A stretch of 64,000 nt of DNA from an uncultured Eubacterium sp. (GTDB lineage: Bacteria; Bacillota; Clostridia; Lachnospirales; Lachnospiraceae), in NCBI GenBank assembly GCA_910584875.1, contig CAJUDA010000005.1, positions 72,545-136,544 of the forward strand, in the 5' to 3' direction. The notes beneath the pieces were generated by a model. That model saw nothing but the letters and a program-made list of their open reading frames with translations. It made no database searches and was not told the DNA's origin. The position numbers and the translations under genes were made by a program. This document shows, piece by piece, positions 9,536-16,286 of this stretch. Numbering within the stretch: position 1 is the stretch's first letter; the number at the start of each line of letters is the position of its first letter.

Positions 9536-9650
9536 TGTTTGGTACGGCATCTGGCTGGTGCAGCACGAAACAGGGATTATATCCATGGTAAAGAACTTGC
9601 TCAACGGTGCCAATTTGAACCCGCCATTGAGTTAAATACAGGAGAGCAAA

Positions 9651-10682
9651 ATGCGAAAATTATTGAATACATTATATGTGATGACAGAAAGCTGCTATCT
9701 GACATTAGACGGAGAAAATATTGTCATATTAAACGGAGAAAAAACTCTTGCCAGGTTTCCCCTTCATACGCTTGAGAATGTCGTATGTTTCACATATAAA
9801 GGGGCGACGCCGGCATTAATGGGTGCATGTGCGGAGAGAAAGATTGGAATGAGTTTCTTTTCTCCCAGAGGACGGTTTCTTGCCAGGACGGTTGGAAAAG
9901 AATATGGTAATGTACTTTTGAGAAAAGAACAGAATCGTATTTCTGATGATCACGATAGAGGCGTATCCTATGCAAAAAATATGATATTAGGTAAAGTATT
10001 TAATGGCAGATGGAGTGTAGAGCGGACTCTGCGGGACCATGCCTATCGTGTGGATGAAGACAAACTGCGCCAGATCTCAGGTGCGCTGTATGATTCTCTG
10101 CAAAAAATTGAAAAGGTTTCCGCGCTGGATGAACTGCGAGGGATCGAGGGAAAGGCGGCAGAACAATATTTTTCGGTTTTTAATGATCTGATTTTAAATC
10201 AAAAAGAAGATTTTACATTTACAACGAGAAATCGAAGACCACCTCTTGATAATGTAAATGCAGTACTATCCTTTGCTTATACTATTTTGGCGGGAGAGTG
10301 CGCGAATTCCCTGTGCAGTGTTGGTCTTGACCCTTATGTGGGGTTTATGCATGGTGACAGACCGGGAAGAACTTCGCTGGCGCTTGATCTGATGGAGGAA
10401 CTACGACCGATCATGGCCGACCGGTTCATTTTGACATTGATCAACACAAAAGCACTACGGGCATCTCATTTTGAGACCCAGCAGGATCACGCAGTTTTTT
10501 TGAATGAAGAGGGAAGAAAAATCTTTTTTAATTCATGGCAGAGCCGTAAAAAAGAGACGATTACCCATCCTTTTCTGAAAGAAAAAATAGAGTGGGGATT
10601 AGTTCCTTATGTACAAGCGCTCCTTTTGGCGCGGACGATCCGGGGTGATCTGGATGAATATCCGCCATTTTTATGGAAGTAG
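9651..10682 (+). CDS. cas1: Cas1 integrase
   Basis: Cas1 with Cas2 inserts new spacers at the leader end of the array. The 343-residue protein keeps the metal-binding residues Glu166 (RGIEGKAA), His234 (GFMHGDRPGR) and the acidic cluster Asp246/Glu249-Glu250 (LDLMEELRP). The ATG at 9651 has AGGAGA about six bases upstream, and an in-frame TAA at 9633 excludes any earlier start. The stop overlaps the annotated cas2 ATG by ten bases. Nothing suggests damage, so acquisition is probably functional. Confidence 0.97.
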   Translation: MRKLLNTLYVMTESCYLTLDGENIVILNGEKTLARFPLHTLENVVCFTYKGATPALMGACAERKIGMSFFSPRGRFLARTVGKEYGNVLLRKEQNRISDDHDRGVSYAKNMILGKVFNGRWSVERTLRDHAYRVDEDKLRQISGALYDSLQKIEKVSALDELRGIEGKAAEQYFSVFNDLILNQKEDFTFTTRNRRPPLDNVNAVLSFAYTILAGECANSLCSVGLDPYVGFMHGDRPGRTSLALDLMEELRPIMADRFILTLINTKALRASHFETQQDHAVFLNEEGRKIFFNSWQSRKKETITHPFLKEKIEWGLVPYVQALLLARTIRGDLDEYPPFLWK

Positions 10683-10981
10683 GTGATTTTATTTTAATAC
10701 TGATTACTTATGATGTTTCAACACAGGATGATGCAGGGCGAAAACGACTGAGAAAAGTCGCAAAGGAATGTGTCAACTATGGTCAAAGAGTGCAAAATTC
10801 TGTGTTTGAGTGCGCTTTGGATTCCTCCCAGTTTTTAATAGTGAAGAACAAACTTTTATCAATAATTGATCCAAAAACAGATAGTTTGCGGTTTTACAAT
10901 TTGGGGAATAAATATCAAAGGAAAGTTGAGCATTTCGGTGCGAAAGCGTCTTATGAAGCAGAAGGAACATTAATAATATAG
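10673..10981 (+). CDS. cas2: Cas2, adaptation subunit
   Basis: Cas2 dimers bridge two Cas1 dimers in the integrase. The protein matches Cas2 from LILITYDVSTQDDAGRKRL through YGQRVQNSVFEC to KVEHFGAK, near full family length. The start is uncertain. ATG at 10673 overlaps cas1, has no ribosome site and adds six atypical residues. A GTAGGTGA element just after it lies about seven bases before an ATT at 10691, which would give the canonical MLILITYDV start, but ATT initiation is rare. The stop at 10981 is secure. The CRISPR leader follows. Confidence 0.94.
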   Translation: MEVGDFILILITYDVSTQDDAGRKRLRKVAKECVNYGQRVQNSVFECALDSSQFLIVKNKLLSIIDPKTDSLRFYNLGNKYQRKVEHFGAKASYEAEGTLII

Positions 10982-11226
10982 ATACTGAAATTGAAAAGCA
11001 ATATACGAATTATTTTTGTGGAAATTTTAAATCAATGTGGTGTTTCTCAACATAATAGTGTTATGGTGCGAATACTAAATGAACATAAAAATCCAGGGAG
11101 GTTCGCACCTTAAATTCAGTAAAAATAAGGTGTATGTTCTATCAAAAAACATATCTTCGTTCAAATTTTTAGTGATGTTATATAAATAGAAAACCATATT
11201 TATATATATATTTGTGTTTTTTTGCT
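10982..11226 (+). promoter_or_regulatory. CRISPR leader
   Basis: This 245-base, AT-rich, non-coding stretch lies between cas2 and the first repeat, where new spacers are added and array transcription starts. It holds an exact 8-bp inverted repeat, GGTGCGAA (11065-11072) and TTCGCACC (11102-11109), 29 bases apart. A weak promoter candidate is TTCAAA (11160-11165) with TATAAA (11181-11186), 15 bp apart. The leader sits at the cas2 side, consistent with transcription of the array on the plus strand. Confidence 0.8.
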
Positions 11227-13542
11227 GTCGCTCCCCGCATGGGGAGTGTGGATTGAAATACTCAAATCGATTGTTACACTTTCCTTAATACCGGTCGCTC
11301 CCCGCATGGGGAGTGTGGATTGAAATAATTCGTCCAGCACATCAATTTTATATTTTATCGTCGCTCCCCGCATGGGGAGTGTGGATTGAAATCTCTTTAT
11401 GAAATATATCCATAAAGGAGGAAAACTGTCGCTCCCCGCATGGGGAGTGTGGATTGAAATAGATAAATTTGTGGTATCCAAAGAAACCTATCGTCGTCGC
11501 TCCCCGCATGGGGAGTGTGGATTGAAATCAGACTGACAAACGACCGTTCCTGACCGATCCGCGTCGCTCCCCGCATGGGGAGTGTGGATTGAAATTTTTG
11601 CTCAATCTGCATGGAAAGATGTATTTGACCGTCGCTCCCCGCATGGGGAGTGTGGATTGAAATCAGTTAATGTATTGTTTGCAATAAGATTTCCTGTTAT
11701 GTCGCTCCCGCATGGGGAGTGTGGATTGAAATAAAACAGAAAGGAGTTGATAAAATGATAAAATAGTCGCTCCCCGCATGGGGAGTGTGGATTGAAATAG
11801 TATATGAAATAGATGATAAAGAAACGGATGAGGTCGCTCCCCGCATGGGGAGTGTGGATTGAAATTTTTCCCTTCACCGCCACTATGGTTATGATTTTAG
11901 TCGCTCCCCGCATGGGGAGTGTGGATTGAAATCAACAATCCATATTATGGAACAAGAATTTACTCTGTCGCTCCCCGCATGGGGAGTGTGGATTGAAATG
12001 GATTAAATCCGCTTTTTCTTCGCGCATTTCGCAGTCGCTCCCCGCATGGGGAGTGTGGATTGAAATCTTTTATATGACGATGTGGAAGAGGATGAGGAAG
12101 AGTCGCTCCCCGCATGGGGAGTGTGGATTGAAATTGATATTATAATACACCCGTTAAGTGCAAAAGTGTCGCTCCCCGCATGGGGAGTGTGGATTGAAAT
12201 GATGCTTCAGGATCATTGCTTCTGCGCCGAGATCGTCGCTCCCCGCATGGGGAGTGTGGATTGAAATATGTTTGCTTCAACTCTCATTGCTATCACCTCC
12301 AAGTCGCTCCCCGCATGGGGAGTGTGGATTGAAATTCCCGGATGGAATAGAAGACGACCACATCGACAAGTCGCTCCCCGCATGGGGAGTGTGGATTGAA
12401 ATCGCTTGACACCGCCCAGCTTACCGAACTCCCGGAGTCGCTCCCCGCATGGGGAGTGTGGATTGAAATATTACCTGCTCCTGTGCCAAAGTTTATATAA
12501 TATCGTCGCTCCCCGCATGGGGAGTGTGGATTGAAATACCGTCTGCGTATGCTGCCACTGCGTTATTGCTCGTCGCTCCCCGCATGGGGAGTGTGGATTG
12601 AAATAGCCGAATCGCACAGCAGCCGCCCGAACGCCGTGTCGCTCCCCGCATGGGGAGTGTGGATTGAAATTACTAATCCGCTTGTTTTTTCTTCTAATGC
12701 AATACGTCGCTCCCCGCATGGGGAGTGTGGATTGAAATATACCATTGGATATCGGATGAAGAACCGGGAACCGTCGCTCCCCGCATGGGGAGTGTGGATT
12801 GAAATTTACACATGATAAAATTCGGCTGGTTGCCCCCCTGTCGCTCCCCGCATGGGGAGTGTGGATTGAAATAATGAGAGTATGAAGAAAAATGCTGCCT
12901 CCTGAGTCGCTCCCCGCATGGGGAGTGTGGATTGAAATTAATATTAGAGTATAATATTAAGTGTCAAGGGAAAGTCGCTCCCCGCATGGGGAGTGTGGAT
13001 TGAAATTCCAAATATCTCAAACATTTCAACCCTTCCTTTCGTCGCTCCCCGCATGGGGAGTGTGGATTGAAATCTCCGGCTTTACTCCGTACCAGTTAAG
13101 CACCGCTAGTCGCTCCCCGCATGGGGAGTGTGGATTGAAATTTGACATTATCGGAACGGCTCTTCCGATTGCGCGTCGCTCCCCGCATGGGGAGTGTGGA
13201 TTGAAATAATCGAACAAATTGTGTCATTTTTATCTAGCCGGATTGTCGCTCCCCGCATGGGGAGTGTGGATTGAAATGGACACGCTGGAAAAAGAAAAAG
13301 ACAAGAGAAAGTCGCTCCCCGCATGGGGAGTGTGGATTGAAATTAATTTTGTCATATCCGTTCCCTCCTGTTTGGTGTCGCTCCCCGCATGGGGAGTGTG
13401 GATTGAAATTGCCTCTGCCATAGCTATTTTCTTGAGCAGATAGGTCGCTCCCCGCATGGGGAGTGTGGATTGAAATCAGTAAACTCTGTAGTGGCAAGTG
13501 CTGCTACTTGTCGCTCCCCGCACGGGGAGTGCGGATTAAAAA
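11227..13542 (+). CRISPR. Type I-C CRISPR array, 35 repeats and 34 spacers
   Basis: The repeat is 33 bp, beginning GTCGCTCCCCGCATGGGGAG and ending TGTGGATTGAAAT. CTCCCC/GGGGAG forms the hairpin, and the 3' part supplies the crRNA 5' handle cut by Cas5c. Counting by eye gives 35 repeats and 34 spacers: fourteen of 34 nt, nine of 33, nine of 35 and two of 37. Repeat 8 (11701-11732) has lost one C of the stem and is 32 bp. The last repeat (13510-13542) is degenerate, with CACG in the loop, GTGCGG and ATTAAAAA at its end, as expected at the leader-distal, oldest end. All other repeats look identical, implying recent homogenising growth. No two spacers look alike. Confidence 0.98.
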
Positions 13543-13559
13543 TATGAAATATTTATCGT

Positions 13560-13586
13560 CGGATATAATGAAAAAGTCCGTTTTTT
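13560..13586 (+). terminator. Weak possible terminator after the array
   Basis: CGGA (13560-13563) and TCCG (13577-13580) can pair, followed by six T. The stem is only four pairs, so this is a weak candidate. The remaining bases to 13771 are AT-rich and hold no gene I can support. Confidence 0.3.
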
Positions 13587-13771
13587 AATATTTTATTGTT
13601 ATTATTCTTTTTATCAATTTATTATTGCAGTCTTAACGGGTGTATTACAATACATTATAAAACAAAATAGCATACTCTGCGATATAAATTGTATTGAAGT
13701 TCAGCAATAAAACACTTATAATAGTAACAATATTTAAAAAAGAATACAGGAAACAAAAAAGGAGTGACACC

Positions 13772-14371
13772 ATGTCAAAAACAATACTTTTTGTAATACT
13801 GCCCCAGTACGCAGACTGGGAAGCGGCTTATATCACATCAGCAGTTACCATGTTAGGACAGGGGCAGTATGAGATCAAAACCGTATCTTTATCCAGGGAT
13901 TTTGTCCCGTCCATCGGCGGTTTCCGGATGATGCCGGATTATGAGATAGCGACGGTTCCGGGCGACTATGAAGCACTGATTCTGATCGGTGGCATGACAT
14001 GGAGAAATGAAGAAGCAAAACAGGTCAGGACGCTTGTCGAAGATTGTCAGAAAAAGGGGAGGCTGTTAGGCGGGATCTGTGATGCCGCTGCCTTTTTAAG
14101 TACGACTGGTGCTTTAAATGAGGTAATCCATACAGGCAATAATCTGAATGATTTTAAGCAATGGGCAGAAGACAGTTATACAGGAGAGGAGAAATATGTG
14201 GCAAGACAGGCTGTCCGTGATGGTAACGTCATAACGGCGAACGGTACAGCACCCATGGAGTTTGCCAAAGAAATCCTGCTTGCCCTGCATGTAGCAGAGG
14301 AAAAAAAGATAATGGACTGGTATAATTTCCATAAATTAGGCTATTATACTGCTCCACTTCCACAAATGTAG
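13772..14371 (+). CDS. DJ-1/PfpI family protein (class I glutamine amidotransferase-like)
   Basis: The 199-residue protein has the DJ-1/PfpI fold signature: strand TILFVILPQYADWE with Glu17, and the nucleophile elbow GGICDAAAFL with Cys103. Family members are proteases, chaperones, glyoxalases or uncharacterised; the exact reaction cannot be told. The start is ATG 13772 with AAAAGGAGTGA about five bases upstream. An upstream in-frame ATG at 13694 lacks a ribosome site and adds unrelated residues. It is the first gene after the CRISPR array and 62 bases before a nitrilase-type gene, with which it may be co-transcribed. Confidence 0.85.
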   Translation: MSKTILFVILPQYADWEAAYITSAVTMLGQGQYEIKTVSLSRDFVPSIGGFRMMPDYEIATVPGDYEALILIGGMTWRNEEAKQVRTLVEDCQKKGRLLGGICDAAAFLSTTGALNEVIHTGNNLNDFKQWAEDSYTGEEKYVARQAVRDGNVITANGTAPMEFAKEILLALHVAEEKKIMDWYNFHKLGYYTAPLPQM

Positions 14372-14433
14372 TGTTAGTCTGTCTGATACAAGATATACAA
14401 AATGTAAATTATGATAAATTCGAGGACGAGATT

Positions 14434-15312
14434 ATGAATATATTAAAGATTGCCTTATTGCAGATCGCACCAGGTGGTACACAGAAGGAAAATCTGGAAA
14501 AAGGGATTCAGTATTGCCGGAAGGCGAGGGAAGCCGGTGCCGATATCGTACTATTTCCCGAGATGTGGAGTAATGGGTACAACATCTACAACCGCCCTGT
14601 GGACCAGTGGACAGCAGAAGCAATTTCTGTTGACAGCGAATATGTCTGTAAATTTGGGAATCTGGCAAAAAGGTTAAATATGGCTATTGGCGTTACGCTG
14701 CTCGAAAAGTATGAAAAGGGGCCCCGCAATTCACTGATCCTATTTGACCGCTTTGGGGAACAAAAATTTATCTATGCCAAGGTACACACTTGTGATTTTG
14801 ATGTAGAACGGAACCTGACGCCCGGTGAGGATTTTTATGTTACGACACTGGATACCGCCTGCGGTGAAGTGAAGGTTGGCGCGATGATATGCTATGACAG
14901 GGAATTTCCTGAGAGTGCCAGGATTCTGATGCTCAAAGGGGCGGAGCTTATTCTTGTACCCAATGCCTGCCCGATGGAGATAAACCGCCTTTCCCAGCTT
15001 CGTGCCAGGGCATTTGAAAATATGCTGGCGGTTGCAACCTGCAATTATCCGGCAGGCGTACCTGACTGCAATGGCGGTTCCAGTGTTTTTGATGGCGTCG
15101 CGTATCTTCCCGGCGTGGAGGAATCGAGGGATATTTGTCTGTTACAGGCGGATGGAACAGAGGGGCTTTATGTGGCGGAGCTTGATCTGACACAGCTCCG
15201 GCAGTATCGCGAGAGGGAAGTACATGGCAACGCATACCGGCATCCTTTGAAGTATTCGGTTTTGACAGAGCCCCGGGTTGAACCTCCCTTTGTCAGGGAT
15301 GATCATAGATGA
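14434..15312 (+). CDS. Carbon-nitrogen hydrolase (nitrilase superfamily)
   Basis: The Glu-Lys-Cys triad of the superfamily is visible: Glu43 (LFPEMW), Lys116 (YAKVHTC) and Cys153 (AMICYDREFPE) in a 292-residue protein of normal length. Such enzymes hydrolyse amides, N-carbamoyl compounds or nitriles; substrate is not evident. ATG 14434 is chosen for the family-like MNILKIALLQIAP start, with GAGGACGAG upstream; the open frame back to 14371 is not family-like. Its 3' 171 bases overlap, tail to tail, a minus-strand XRE reading frame, which suggests that frame has been extended artificially. Confidence 0.88.
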   Translation: MNILKIALLQIAPGGTQKENLEKGIQYCRKAREAGADIVLFPEMWSNGYNIYNRPVDQWTAEAISVDSEYVCKFGNLAKRLNMAIGVTLLEKYEKGPRNSLILFDRFGEQKFIYAKVHTCDFDVERNLTPGEDFYVTTLDTACGEVKVGAMICYDREFPESARILMLKGAELILVPNACPMEINRLSQLRARAFENMLAVATCNYPAGVPDCNGGSSVFDGVAYLPGVEESRDICLLQADGTEGLYVAELDLTQLRQYREREVHGNAYRHPLKYSVLTEPRVEPPFVRDDHR

Positions 15313-15621
15313 TCCGTCTGTTTGTTCGTTTCTGTATCTGCTGCATTTTTTATATTTCCCAATTTTTGTGCCAGCCGGATTTTTGCTGCCCGGATTTTTG
15401 TGATATTTGGTTCTCCTTTCTCCGTCTAATAGTTCTTCAACTTCGACATCATAATACTGGGCAAGCTCAATCAGCAGATCAAAATCCGGCATAGTCGTCC
15501 CGTTTTCCCAACGGGAAACGCTTCGGTTGGATACCCCTAATCGTTCAGCAAGTTCCATCTGCGTAACCGATTTTTCATGGCGCAGTTTTTTTAGGAATAG
15601 ACCTGTTTTTTGTTGATCCAT
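15142..15621 (-). CDS. XRE-family DNA-binding regulator, probably frameshifted at its C-terminal part
   Basis: From ATG at 15621 (minus strand, GGAGGTGC upstream) the first about 65 residues are a clear Cro/CI helix-turn-helix: FLKKLRHEKSVTQMELAERLGVSNRSVSRWENG, then MPDFDLLIELAQYYDVEVEELLDGE. After that, sequence in the open frame is unlike the family and runs into the antisense of the nitrilase gene to 15142. In the frame two bases over, a stretch NIKNAADTETNKQTD ends at a TGA at 15303-15305, exactly clear of the nitrilase stop, and resembles the usual VADYSNEEKQ tail. I therefore suspect a frameshift and a true end near 15303. Target genes are unknown. Confidence 0.6.
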   Translation of the reverse strand: MDQQKTGLFLKKLRHEKSVTQMELAERLGVSNRSVSRWENGTTMPDFDLLIELAQYYDVEVEELLDGERRTKYHKNPGSKNPAGTKIGKYKKCSRYRNEQTDGSSMIIPDKGRFNPGLCQNRILQRMPVCVAMYFPLAILPELCQIKLRHIKPLCSIRL

Positions 15622-15735
15622 AGGTTTGCACCTCCTTTTGATATCAGCATAGCCCTTTTCTGTCGAAATGTACAGGTCATGGACTGAGAATTTTGGCATC
15701 ATCGGTGGCAGGCTGTGGCTATTATCACACAAAAC

Positions 15736-15765
15736 TTGACGCTTTCCGGTATTTCATGGTATTAT
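15736..15765 (+). promoter_or_regulatory. Sigma-A promoter for the DUF3592-like/PBP operon
   Basis: TTGACG (15736-15741) and TATTAT (15760-15765) are 18 bp apart, 28 bases before the start at 15793. Confidence 0.55.
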
Positions 15766-15792
15766 AGTGGGATATAAAGGGGTGATAAAGCG

Positions 15793-16275
15793 TTGGAAGA
15801 CAAGAAAGAACGAAAAATAACGATCAGTAAGATCATGACGCCGATCGTTATGATACTGTTTATACTGGTATTTCTGTTTTTGCTGAATTTCAACTCATTT
15901 TGCCATTTTTGCAACCGGAACAGCTATGAACAGGTTACAGCCACAGTGACACAGAAGACGACGGATCCGCTGGCGATGCTGATCCCGATGGTGCGGATAA
16001 AATATGACTATCAGGGAAAGACCTATGAGGATCGTAAGTATTTTCTGCTCCAACCATTATTTGGGCTGCCTTCCGGGGCGGGGAGTGAGCTGGAGATCTA
16101 TGTAAATAAAGAAGCGCCGGGATATAGTATATTTAAAGAAAATTTTTTCCGTAATATTGTAAACTGGCTGCTTCTGGTCTTTGGGGGTGTATTTGTGTCA
16201 CTTCTGGTCAGAAGGATACGGCAGGGCTTCCGAAACCGTAAAACCCGCAAAATGCAGAGAGAACGGGAATTGTAA
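15793..16275 (+). CDS. Small two-helix membrane protein, DUF3592-like
   Basis: The 160-residue protein has a transmembrane helix at about residues 15-33, an extracytoplasmic beta-rich stretch with VRIKYDYQGKTYED and GSELEIYVNKEAPGYS, and a second helix near 121-138 followed by a basic tail. This layout, with the (Y/F)xYxGKxY motif, fits DUF3592; function is unknown. The start is TTG at 15793 with AAAGGGGTGAT about six bases upstream; a GTG at 15782 is in another frame. It lies 11 bases before a class A PBP and probably shares its transcript. Confidence 0.65.
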   Translation: MEDKKERKITISKIMTPIVMILFILVFLFLLNFNSFCHFCNRNSYEQVTATVTQKTTDPLAMLIPMVRIKYDYQGKTYEDRKYFLLQPLFGLPSGAGSELEIYVNKEAPGYSIFKENFFRNIVNWLLLVFGGVFVSLLVRRIRQGFRNRKTRKMQREREL

Positions 16276-16286
16276 ATAGGAGGGAA

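Noticed and set aside
9539..9775. 78-codon frame between cas4 and cas1
   Set aside because: It overlaps the start of cas1 in another register, has no ribosome site and matches no family I know.
11200..13500. Open frames on both strands through the array, with repeated SLPAWGVWIEI or ISIHTPHAGSD segments
   Set aside because: They are translations of the CRISPR repeat, with no ribosome sites, and are not proteins.
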